Assembly: GCA_002127415.1 (NCBI GenBank)
Contig: MWJR01000231.1
Coordinates: 1-6,819, forward strand
DNA: 6,819 nt
Source: Calditrichaeota bacterium AABM5.125.24
GTDB taxonomy: Bacteria > Electryoneota > AABM5-125-24 > Hatepunaeales > Hatepunaeaceae
Direction of reading: 5' to 3'
Both the position numbers and the translations under genes were made by a program. Shown here in pieces: positions 1-5,439 of this stretch. The number at the start of each line of letters is the position of its first letter. The stretch's first letter is position 1. The notes beneath the pieces are model-generated. The model was not told the origin of the DNA, ran no database searches, and worked only from the letters and a program-made list of their open reading frames with translations.

Positions 1-172
1 ATGTGTAAACGTGAAGCGTGGAGGATCGACAGGAATGTCAGTCATCCGCCGCAGGCGGATTAAGCATTGAGCACACGATCACGAACCTTATGGATCAGCC
101 TACGCCCTATCAATGATAAAATCTTGAATGAAAGGACCGAATCACCTGTCATCCTCCGCACCATAAACACCG
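1..172. other. Upstream intergenic region, no supported gene
   Basis: No gene can be supported here. Forward frames 1 and 2 are open from the window edge to stops at 61-63 and 68-70, so a few C-terminal codons of an upstream gene are possible, but neither peptide has a recognisable signature. The frame of the M16 gene has stops at 125-127 and 164-166, which forces that gene to start at 173 or later. The region holds a GC-rich palindrome (44-60) and a short AT-rich inverted repeat, TATCA-A-TGATA, at 108-118. I saw no convincing promoter. Confidence 0.55.
44..60. repeat. GC-rich palindrome (7-base arms, 3-base loop)
   Basis: ATCCGCC at 44-50 and GGCGGAT at 54-60 are perfect reverse complements around GCA. 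No T-run follows on the + strand, so a classic intrinsic terminator is not supported. It may be a dispersed intergenic palindrome or the end structure of an upstream transcript. Confidence 0.55.
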
Positions 173-1417
173 ATGATGAGCGGTAACGACGGCATATACC
201 GGCGCACGGTGCTCGACAACGGGGTGCGGGTGGTCACCGAGAAGATGCCGCACGTCAGGTCGCTGGCTATCGGCATCTGGCTTAACACCGGCAGCCGCGA
301 CGAGCCGGACGAGCTCTCTGGGATATCGCACTTCCTCGAGCATATGAACTTCAAGGGCACACCCCGGCGCAGCGCAGCGGCAATCGCCCGCCAGATAGAG
401 GGTCGCGGCGGGCACCTGAACGCCTTCACCTCGAAGGAGGTCACCTGCTATCACGCACGGGTCATCGACCAGCAGTTACTCAGAGCAGTCGATATCCTTT
501 CCGACATCATCCAGCACTCCCTGTATGACCCTAACGAGTTGGACCGGGAACGAACCATCATCTTCGAGGAGGTTAAGAACCTCGAGGACACCCCGGACGA
601 ATGGGTCTTCGAGCATTTCATCAACCAGATCTACCCCGGACACCCGATGGGCCGGTCTATCCTGGGAAGACGGGAGACGCTGAAGGCCATCGATCGCAGC
701 AAATTGATCGATTACCGGGATAAACGTTACACCGGCTCACGGGTGGTGGTTGCGGCCTCGGGAAACCTGGAGCACAACCGGCTGGTTCGGATGATAGAGC
801 GTCGCTTCAGGGATCATTCCTCGCCGGAACTTTCGCGGGATCCACCGGCTGAGACCGACCCCGGCCGCCATCAGCAGGACGTTCATACCAACACCCAGCA
901 GGCCCATATCTGCTGGGGATGTAGATCCTTTACCTATAACGATCCGCGCAAATACCCGCTGCTGATTCTGCACACTCTGCTCGGCGGCGGGATGAGCTCA
1001 AGGTTGTTCCAGCGCATCCGCGAACGTCACGGACTGGCCTACTCGGTCTATACCTTCCTTGAAACCTACTTCGACACCGGCCTGTTCGGTATATATGCCG
1101 GCTGTGAACCGCAGAAGGCGAAGAAGGTCCTGAGTCTGATATCGAGCGAGGTCTCCCGCCTGAGCCGTCAGCTCGTATCCACCCGTGAGCTGCAGCGCAC
1201 CAAGGATCAGCTCAAGGGCAACCTGCTATTAGGCCTGGAATCACCCGCCAACCGGATGCACCGCCTGGCGAAAATGGAAATCTACACGTCCAAATGGCTC
1301 TCCCTGGATGAGGTCATTGCGCGGATAGATGCGGTCAGCACCGAGGATGTCCGCAATGTCGCCAGGGACCAGTTCGACCGAAAGGCTATATTCACCACCA
1401 TACTCTGGCCAAACTGA
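173..1417 (+). CDS. M16 family zinc peptidase (mitochondrial processing peptidase/PqqL-like)
   Basis: This is a 414-residue zinc metallopeptidase of the single-unit M16B type, the usual length for the bacterial processing-peptidase group. The inverted zinc motif HxxEH is intact as HFLEH at residues 53-57: His53 and His57 bind zinc and Glu56 is the catalytic base. The distal zinc ligand is Glu133 in the segment IIFEEVKNLED, 75 residues after His57, which is normal spacing. The second M16 domain has the glycine-rich GGGMSSRLFQ loop (271-280) and the downstream R...GLAYSVY segment (281-293) that helps bind substrate. No signal peptide is visible, so it probably acts in the cytoplasm on peptides or protein N-termini. 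The start is one of two adjacent ATGs (173 or 176) with no clear Shine-Dalgarno. An in-frame stop at 164-166 rules out an upstream extension. Substrates are unknown. Confidence 0.93.
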   Translation: MMSGNDGIYRRTVLDNGVRVVTEKMPHVRSLAIGIWLNTGSRDEPDELSGISHFLEHMNFKGTPRRSAAAIARQIEGRGGHLNAFTSKEVTCYHARVIDQQLLRAVDILSDIIQHSLYDPNELDRERTIIFEEVKNLEDTPDEWVFEHFINQIYPGHPMGRSILGRRETLKAIDRSKLIDYRDKRYTGSRVVVAASGNLEHNRLVRMIERRFRDHSSPELSRDPPAETDPGRHQQDVHTNTQQAHICWGCRSFTYNDPRKYPLLILHTLLGGGMSSRLFQRIRERHGLAYSVYTFLETYFDTGLFGIYAGCEPQKAKKVLSLISSEVSRLSRQLVSTRELQRTKDQLKGNLLLGLESPANRMHRLAKMEIYTSKWLSLDEVIARIDAVSTEDVRNVARDQFDRKAIFTTILWPN

Positions 1418-1441
1418 GAGATGTTTTTATAGTCGGGCCTG

Positions 1442-1478
1442 TCTCAAACCCGATCCTGATGGTCAGGGACAGTTGAGA
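1442..1478 (+). promoter_or_regulatory. Nested inverted repeat in the leader of ald
   Basis: Outer arms TCTCAA (1442-1447) and TTGAGA (1473-1478) are perfect reverse complements. Inside them, CCTGA (1455-1459) and TCAGG (1463-1467) form a second perfect stem with loop TGG. The transcript could fold into one interrupted hairpin in the 96-base gap between the M16 gene and ald. No U-tract follows, so a regulatory leader structure or protein-binding site is as likely as a terminator. Confidence 0.35.
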
Positions 1479-1503
1479 TAACCACAACTGCCGTTACAAT
1501 AAA

Positions 1504-1508
1504 GGGAG
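1504..1508 (+). promoter_or_regulatory. Ribosome binding site of ald
   Basis: GGGAG ends five bases before the ATG at 1514. It supports this start, which also gives the conserved Ald N-terminus MIIGVPREIK. Confidence 0.7.
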
Positions 1509-1513
1509 TAGCT

Positions 1514-2632
1514 ATGATAATCGGGGTTCCCAGGGAGATAAAGGAGGCTGAAGCCCGGGTTGCGATGCCGCCCTCAGGGGTGGAAACCCTGGTTGCGGAG
1601 GGGCATGAGGTAATAGTAGAGGCTGGTGCCGGTCTCGGCAGCGGCTTCACCGATGAGGAGTTCGCTCAGGTCGGGGCTCAGATAACCCCCTCGGCTGAAG
1701 CTGTCTGGCGACAGGGTGAGATGATTGTGAAGGTCAAGGAGCCGCTGCCGCAGGAATGGCCCTATATCAGTCCCGGTCAGGTGATATTTACCTATTTCCA
1801 CTTTGCCGCTTCGGAGGAGCTGACCCTCGGGGTTCTGAAGACCGGGTGTGTCGCCATCACCTACGAGACCGTGACCAGGGATAACGGCGAGTTGCCGCTG
1901 CTGATCCCGATGAGCGAGGTTGCCGGCAGGATGGCGGTTCAGGAGGGCGCCAAATACCTCGAAGCGCGGATGGGGGGACGCGGGGTGCTCCTGGGAGGTG
2001 TGCCGGGGGTGCTGCCGGGCGAAGTTGTGATCCTGGGCGGCGGGGTTGTCGGCACAAATGCCGCCAAGATGGCAGCCGGGTTGGGCGCCAGCGTTACGAT
2101 ACTCGACATCGACCTCGAACGGCTGCGATACCTCGATGACGTTATGCCCAAGAATGTTCACACCTTGAAGTCAAACCCACGCAACATCCGCGACAGCATA
2201 GCCCGCGCCGACCTGTTGATTGGGGCGGTGCTGATCCCGGGGGCCAAGGCGCCGCGATTGGTCACCCGCGAGATGTTGAAGCTGATGAAGCCCCGTTCGG
2301 TGGTTGTGGATGTTTCGGTGGACCAGGGCGGCTGCATCGAGACCATCCGACCCACAACTCACACTGACCCTATATATGTGGTGGATGATGTCGTCCACTA
2401 TGGTGTGGCCAATATGCCGGGGGCGGTTCCCCTGACCTCGACGCTTGCGCTGACCAACGCCACTATGCCCTATGTATCGCAGATAGCTGCCAGGGGGTAT
2501 CGACAGGCGGCGATGGATAACCGTGAGATTCTGACCGGCATCAATATGGTTGACGGCAAGGTGACATGGGACGGCGTGGCGGAGGCATTCGGCCTGCCGT
2601 TTACGCCGATTGAGGAGGCGCTCGGACTTTAG
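1514..2632 (+). CDS. ald: Alanine dehydrogenase
   Basis: This enzyme catalyses NAD-dependent reversible oxidative deamination of L-alanine to pyruvate and ammonia. The protein is 372 residues, the standard length, and aligns by position with characterised Ald enzymes. Arg15 and Lys75 (in KVKEP) bind the substrate carboxylate and carbonyl, His96 (in YFHFA) is catalytic, and Asp270 (in DVSVDQGG) completes the active site. The Rossmann fold starts at GGGVVG (175-180), and Asp198 at the end of the next strand marks preference for NAD over NADP. The loop VANMPGAVP (298-306) is the family signature near the nicotinamide. All key residues are present, so activity is expected. Ald is usually a cytoplasmic hexamer. 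It leads a compact unit with dut and the deacetylase but has no obvious metabolic link to them. Confidence 0.97.
   Translation: MIIGVPREIKEAEARVAMPPSGVETLVAEGHEVIVEAGAGLGSGFTDEEFAQVGAQITPSAEAVWRQGEMIVKVKEPLPQEWPYISPGQVIFTYFHFAASEELTLGVLKTGCVAITYETVTRDNGELPLLIPMSEVAGRMAVQEGAKYLEARMGGRGVLLGGVPGVLPGEVVILGGGVVGTNAAKMAAGLGASVTILDIDLERLRYLDDVMPKNVHTLKSNPRNIRDSIARADLLIGAVLIPGAKAPRLVTREMLKLMKPRSVVVDVSVDQGGCIETIRPTTHTDPIYVVDDVVHYGVANMPGAVPLTSTLALTNATMPYVSQIAARGYRQAAMDNREILTGINMVDGKVTWDGVAEAFGLPFTPIEEALGL
2612..2618 (+). promoter_or_regulatory. Ribosome binding site for dut inside the ald 3' end
   Basis: GAGGAGG lies within the last ald codons, 14 bases before the TTG start of dut. The spacing is long, so translational coupling with ald termination probably helps. 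Confidence 0.45.
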
Positions 2633-3079
2633 TTGACGCTTCAGATCCCGGTCAAGAGGCTGCTGCACGGCGAGGGATTGCCGCTGCCAGGATATGCCAG
2701 TCCCGGCGCTGCGGGGCTGGACCTGAGCGCCGCGGTGAAGAGGAGTCTGACCATACAGCCGGGCGAAACCTCAGCCGTCCCGACCGGTATTGCCATAGCC
2801 ATACCGGATGGGCTCGAAGGGCAGGTGCGGCCGCGCAGCGGTCTGGCTCTCAAGTATAATGTGGGGATTATCAACGCCCCCGGGACCATCGACAGCGACT
2901 ACCGCGGCGAGATACTGGTGTTGTTGACCAACTTCTCCCGGGAGCCGTTCACCATCCGTCCCGGTGACCGCATTGCCCAGTTGGTCATAACCCGTTGCGA
3001 GAGGGTAGAGTGGCTTCCAACCGAAGAACTTCCCCCCTCGGGTCGCGGTGAGGAGGGCTTCGGACATAGCGGCAGATAG
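2633..3079 (+). CDS. dut: Deoxyuridine 5'-triphosphate nucleotidohydrolase (dUTPase)
   Basis: This enzyme hydrolyses dUTP to dUMP and pyrophosphate, keeping uracil out of DNA and supplying the dTMP precursor. All five motifs of the trimeric dUTPase family are present in a 148-residue protein: SPGAAGLDLSA (23-33), PRSGLA (67-72), GIINAPGTIDSDYRGE (78-93), RPGDRIAQLVI (109-119) and the C-terminal arm GRGEEGFGHSGR (137-148). Asp87 in GTIDSDY corresponds to the catalytic base. The arm phenylalanine that stacks on uracil is Phe143. The start is TTG at 2633, touching the ald stop TAG (2630-2632). It gives a typical N-terminus and no in-frame ATG serves before motif 1. The gene end overlaps the next gene by 32 bases, so ald, dut and the deacetylase are probably co-transcribed. 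Confidence 0.96.
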   Translation: MTLQIPVKRLLHGEGLPLPGYASPGAAGLDLSAAVKRSLTIQPGETSAVPTGIAIAIPDGLEGQVRPRSGLALKYNVGIINAPGTIDSDYRGEILVLLTNFSREPFTIRPGDRIAQLVITRCERVEWLPTEELPPSGRGEEGFGHSGR

Positions 3080-3863
3080 CCGCAGTCTGCCGCCGGCACT
3101 GCTGTATCATAAGATCGCCGGAACCTGGGAGGTGGGCGTTACCTGGACCCCACCTGGTTTGTTTCGTAAGCAGATGGAGATGTTGGCTGAGCTTGGCTGG
3201 CGGACGGTTCTCCCCGGTGATATTCGCTTGAATTCTGCGGAACATTCCGGCTGCGACCGCCGGTTCCTGCTCGCCTTCGATGATGGTTACGAGTGCATCC
3301 ACCGCTATGCCTTTCCGGTGTTTGAACGGCTGGGATTTCGGGCGGCGGTCTTTGTGCCGAGCGGGTTTATCGGAAAGTGGGCCACCTGGGACCATCAACT
3401 CCTCGGTCGGCGATTCAGGCACCTCAGCCGTGAGATGTTGCTGGAGCTAAATGCGGCAGGCTGGATGGTCGGTTCGCACACCATATCACATACATCCTTG
3501 ATCGGTCTGGACGACCGCCATCTGCAGCGGGAGCTGACGGATTCCCGGGAGTTCCTTCAGGAACTACTCGGTGCGGCTGTGGATTGGGTGGCGTTTCCAT
3601 TCGGGCGATACAACATACGGGTTCTGGAGGCAGCCCTCCGGGCGGGCTATCGAGGCGCAGTCACGCCGGTTCTGCACCGGGCAAATTCTCCGGGAGGCTT
3701 CACCCTGTGGCCGGCGGATGCGGTTTACCGGTGGGACTCGGTGCGGTCGATCAGGAGGAGACTCAACCGAGGGACAGGCTACCGGACGGGCAGGATCTTG
3801 CGGCGAGGGGTCAACTTCCTCAGCGGCGGCACGGTAATCTGGAGAAGGCTCTTCCCCAGGTAG
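3048..3863 (+). CDS. Polysaccharide deacetylase, NodB homology domain
   Basis: This is a 271-residue carbohydrate esterase family 4-type metal-dependent deacetylase, expected to remove N- or O-acetyl groups from a glycan. N-terminal LLYHKI (18-23) is typical of the group. Motif 1 is AFDDGY (76-81): Asp78 is the likely catalytic base and Asp79 a metal ligand. Motif 2 is SHTISH (143-148), with metal ligands His144 and His148. Motif 3 is FPFGRYN (183-189). The chosen GTG at 3048 lies inside dut; the next in-frame GTG (3132) would cut off LLYHKI. An AGGAGGG at 3051-3057 sits just after this GTG, which makes the true start slightly uncertain. No signal peptide or membrane segment is visible, unusual for an enzyme acting outside the membrane. 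The C-terminus (about 235-271) is Arg-rich. The glycan substrate cannot be told: peptidoglycan, exopolysaccharide or a lipid-linked sugar are all possible. Confidence 0.88.
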   Translation: MRRASDIAADSRSLPPALLYHKIAGTWEVGVTWTPPGLFRKQMEMLAELGWRTVLPGDIRLNSAEHSGCDRRFLLAFDDGYECIHRYAFPVFERLGFRAAVFVPSGFIGKWATWDHQLLGRRFRHLSREMLLELNAAGWMVGSHTISHTSLIGLDDRHLQRELTDSREFLQELLGAAVDWVAFPFGRYNIRVLEAALRAGYRGAVTPVLHRANSPGGFTLWPADAVYRWDSVRSIRRRLNRGTGYRTGRILRRGVNFLSGGTVIWRRLFPR

Positions 3864-3883
3864 GCCGGACACTCCTGTCCGGC
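3864..3883. repeat. Perfect 8-base-arm palindrome after the deacetylase gene
   Basis: The arms GCCGGACA (3864-3871) and TGTCCGGC (3876-3883) are perfect reverse complements around CTCC, starting at the base after the deacetylase stop. The strong hairpin could end or stabilise the upstream transcript. There is no T-run, so Rho-independent termination is uncertain. Its compact form suggests a dispersed intergenic palindrome. Confidence 0.6.
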
Positions 3884-3934
3884 AGGCTCGGCAGGGTTGA
3901 CGGGTTTGCCAGTGTGTCTTTGTTTACCGACCAC

Positions 3935-3963
3935 TTGCCAAACCTCAGTGAATCGGCTATATT
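3935..3963 (+). promoter_or_regulatory. Sigma-70-type promoter for the MerR gene and tRNA-Pro
   Basis: TTGCCA (3935-3940) and TATATT (3958-3963) each match the consensus hexamers at five of six positions, with the ideal 17-base spacer. Transcription would begin near 3970, giving a leader of about 54 bases before the ATG at 4024. It is the best promoter match I saw in the window, placed after the palindrome that closes the preceding unit. Confidence 0.55.
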
Positions 3964-4023
3964 CCACCTTTGAAATACAGAATATACCGAGGTTAGCAAC
4001 GACATCGGAGGCGGTTATACCCT

Positions 4024-4377
4024 ATGCCCGAACAGGATATACCCAGGCTCTACTATTCGATAGGCCAGGTCTCTCAGATAACCGGCATCGAACAGCATGT
4101 TCTCCGGTTCTGGGAGACCGAATTCAGAGAGCTCACCCCGCGAAAGAACCGGGCCGGAAGGCGTGTGTATAGTGAGAGGGATGTAAAGACGGTTCTCCGG
4201 ATTAAGGAGCTGCTAAAGGGGGAGCGATATACAATCGAGGGTGCTCGCAGACGGCTGAGCGATAAAGGTCAGAGGAGGGATTCTGGCGGTGCGAAGGGGG
4301 ACTCTCTGAAGGTCCGCAATCGTCTGCGGGATATCCGTAAGGGGCTCCTCGAGCTGAAAGAGCTGTTGAATAGCTGA
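4024..4377 (+). CDS. Small MerR-family transcriptional regulator
   Basis: This 117-residue DNA-binding protein has a MerR winged helix-turn-helix. The recognition core is YYSIGQVSQITGIEQHVLRFWETEF (10-34), followed by the wing PRKNRAGRRVYSERDVKTVLRIKELL (39-64) and the helix YTIEGARRRL (69-78). A charged, glycine-rich linker (79-95) leads to a short C-terminal helix (98-115) that could pair as a coiled coil. There is no separate ligand domain and no cysteine, so metal sensing of the MerR/CueR type is unlikely. This resembles the short housekeeping MerR-like proteins of many bacterial genomes, whose targets are mostly unknown. GGAGG at 4007-4011 lies 12 bases before the ATG. A promoter sits at 3935-3963. 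tRNA-Pro follows after 27 bases with no terminator, so one transcript is likely. Confidence 0.9.
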   Translation: MPEQDIPRLYYSIGQVSQITGIEQHVLRFWETEFRELTPRKNRAGRRVYSERDVKTVLRIKELLKGERYTIEGARRRLSDKGQRRDSGGAKGDSLKVRNRLRDIRKGLLELKELLNS

Positions 4378-4404
4378 TACGTCACCGAAGCCCAGAGCCT
4401 AATT

Positions 4405-4478
4405 CGGGGCGTGGCGCAGTCTGGTAGCGTACTTGACTGGGGGTCAAGTGGTCGCTGGTTCAAATCCAGTCGCCCCGA
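4405..4478 (+). tRNA. tRNA-Pro (anticodon GGG)
   Basis: A complete cloverleaf can be drawn. The acceptor stem is CGGGGCG (4405-4411) with CGCCCCG (4471-4477) and discriminator A at 4478. The D stem is GCGC/GCGT (4414-4417 with 4427-4430, one G-U pair). The anticodon stem CTTGA/TCAAG (4432-4436 with 4444-4448) holds the loop CTGGGGG with anticodon GGG at 4439-4441. The variable loop is five bases (4449-4453). The T arm is GCTGG-TTCAAAT-CCAGT (4454-4470). The 3' CCA is not encoded (CTA follows), so it must be added by a nucleotidyltransferase. Composition changes sharply right after the 3' end. Confidence 0.96.
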
Positions 4479-4535
4479 CTAACTAAATTTGGGTAACGAT
4501 GCCAGGATTAAATCTGAAAAACTAACAGCCCTGTT

Positions 4536-4549
4536 TTCTTGATCAAGAA
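4536..4549. promoter_or_regulatory. Perfect 14-base palindrome, candidate operator
   Basis: TTCTTGATCAAGAA is its own reverse complement with no spacer. It lies 73 bases before the start of the three-gene cluster. Its symmetry and AT-rich arms suit a dimeric regulator binding site, but no matching regulator is identified. Confidence 0.4.
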
Positions 4550-4608
4550 TCACACTCTAAATTCCTTGAAAAATTCAAACAATTCTGAAAATAGTCAGTC
4601 TTTTTATC

Positions 4609-4615
4609 AGGAGGG
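4609..4615 (+). promoter_or_regulatory. Strong ribosome binding site of the first membrane gene
   Basis: AGGAGGG ends six bases before the ATG at 4622. It is a near-ideal Shine-Dalgarno and strongly supports this start for a gene of unknown function. Confidence 0.8.
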
Positions 4616-4621
4616 ATTGAA

Positions 4622-5038
4622 ATGAAAGCATCAAGAGTGAGTTTTTACAAGGGATTATTCCTCATCGCTGCTATCTACGACATTTCGCTGGGAATAATTT
4701 TTACGTTCTTTCATGGATTTGTATTTGAACTATTTCAAATTCCTGAGAAAAAACCGGAGTTCGGTGGATATGTCTCGTTAATTGGTGCATTCCTGTTTGT
4801 AATTGGTGTGGCTTATTATTTAATATACCGCGGTGATCTACGAAAAAATCGCGATTTGATTATGGTCGGGACACTATACAAACTCTCGTATTCTTCATTA
4901 GCTTTTTATTTTTTAGCCATTGGAAACTATCCACATATTATCTTCATAGCTCTCTTTGGTGTGTGTGATCTGATTTTCTTTGTTCTTATGATGGAGTGTC
5001 TAATTTATACTATTAAGACAGCTCAAAATAACCCATAA
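4622..5038 (+). CDS. Small four-helix integral membrane protein, function unknown
   Basis: I do not recognise a named family with certainty. The 138-residue product is very hydrophobic, with four probable membrane helices at about 9-30, 49-70, 78-100 and 104-131, and short basic loops such as YRGDLRKNRD (69-78). Polar residues inside or at the edge of helices stand out: Asp20 and Gly24 in helix 1, Lys87 with Tyr90 in helix 3, and Asp116 in helix 4. They could form a buried site or a partner contact. There is no signal peptide beyond the first helix and no known catalytic motif. A DoxX-like or other small four-helix fold is possible but unproven. The strong ribosome site and the close spacing to the next gene (25 bases) show a real gene leading a cluster. 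Codon use is AT-rich, unlike the genes before the tRNA. Confidence 0.85.
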   Translation: MKASRVSFYKGLFLIAAIYDISLGIIFTFFHGFVFELFQIPEKKPEFGGYVSLIGAFLFVIGVAYYLIYRGDLRKNRDLIMVGTLYKLSYSSLAFYFLAIGNYPHIIFIALFGVCDLIFFVLMMECLIYTIKTAQNNP

Positions 5039-5063
5039 TAAATACACTTAGAAACAACAATCC

Positions 5064-5438
5064 ATGATGACAACGAATATATATGCAGCTTGGGTAGGTA
5101 TCCTGTTAGGTTGCCTTGCCGGTGCAGTGAAAGGACTTTTCTTTAGAGATGAAAATTGGTTGGGTGGCTATGTATCCTGGACTAGACGAATGCTCCGATT
5201 AGCTCATGTTTCGTTTTTCGGTATTGCGTTCATCAATATGTCATTTGCACTGAGTGCATCCGCTTTAGGTATCAATGCGGCGCTTGGCGCACCATCAGTA
5301 TTATTTATCATCGGCGCAATCAGTATGCCGCTTGTGTGTTATCTTTCAGCAGTCAAAGACACGTTTAGACATTTATTCTTTATCCCGGTTCTTTCCATCA
5401 TTTTGGGGACAGTTATTTTTTTATGGAGGGTATTATAA
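5064..5438 (+). CDS. Second small integral membrane protein, function unknown
   Basis: This 124-residue hydrophobic protein has probable membrane helices at about 7-26, 47-68, 75-95 and 104-122. Between helices 1 and 2 lies a polar segment, FFRDENWLGGYVSWTRRMLRLAHVSFFG (26-53), rich in Trp, Arg and aromatic residues. It includes His48 in RLAHVSFFG, close to the membrane surface, and looks like the functionally conserved part. A second charged loop, AVKDTFRHL (96-104), lies before helix 4. I cannot name the family; a heme or lipid contact by the His and Arg residues would be speculation. The start is one of two adjacent ATGs (5064 or 5067) without a clear Shine-Dalgarno, so translation may depend on the gene before it. 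The stop is separated from the radical SAM start by one base, a strong sign of a shared transcript and linked function. Confidence 0.84.
   Translation: MMTTNIYAAWVGILLGCLAGAVKGLFFRDENWLGGYVSWTRRMLRLAHVSFFGIAFINMSFALSASALGINAALGAPSVLFIIGAISMPLVCYLSAVKDTFRHLFFIPVLSIILGTVIFLWRVL
5425..5430 (+). promoter_or_regulatory. Ribosome binding site that fixes the radical SAM start
   Basis: GGAGGG ends nine bases before the ATG at 5440. It selects this ATG over the longer in-frame opening at 5275, which lies entirely inside the preceding membrane gene. Confidence 0.8.
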
Positions 5439-5439
5439 A

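Larger units (their letters stand above)
4479..4621 (+). other. AT-rich intergenic region between tRNA-Pro and the membrane gene
   Basis: This 143-base gap begins directly at the tRNA 3' end. It holds a perfect 14-base palindrome (4536-4549), an inverted repeat TTGAA-AAA-TTCAA (4566-4578), and the ribosome binding site of the next gene. TTGAAA at 4566-4571 could be a -35 element, but only a weak -10 follows (GAAAAT at 4587-4592, 15-base spacer), so I make no promoter call. I found no copy of the tRNA 3' end here and no clear terminator. Confidence 0.6.

Noticed and set aside
128..166. A 12-codon reading frame before the M16 gene.
   Set aside because: It has no ribosome site, no repeated regulatory codons and no conserved feature.
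1473..1500. TTGAGA and TACAAT with a 16-base spacer look like a sigma-70 promoter for ald.
   Set aside because: Transcription would start at about 1507, inside the ribosome binding site at 1504-1508, leaving almost no leader. The TTGAGA also forms the outer arm of the hairpin.
1574..2161. A 195-codon open frame on the - strand across ald.
   Set aside because: It is the antisense shadow of a GC-rich gene. The peptide has no recognisable domain and ald on the + strand is complete and certain.
3571..3973. Two overlapping + strand open frames in and beyond the end of the deacetylase gene.
   Set aside because: They are out-of-frame readings of the deacetylase rich in Gly, Arg and Ser, with no ribosome site and no domain. 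One of them runs through the palindrome and promoter.
3897..4172. A + strand open frame overlapping the MerR promoter and coding region.
   Set aside because: It runs through the promoter and covers the MerR gene in another frame, with no recognisable product.
4523..4540. AACAG-CC-CTGTT followed by TTCTT as an intrinsic terminator for tRNA-Pro.
   Set aside because: The stem is short and would need a two-base loop. With a normal loop only a few weak pairs remain.
5275..5439. In-frame upstream extension of the radical SAM gene by 55 codons.
   Set aside because: It lies wholly inside the preceding membrane gene, its peptide does not look like a B12-domain N-terminus, and GGAGGG before the ATG at 5440 fixes the start.
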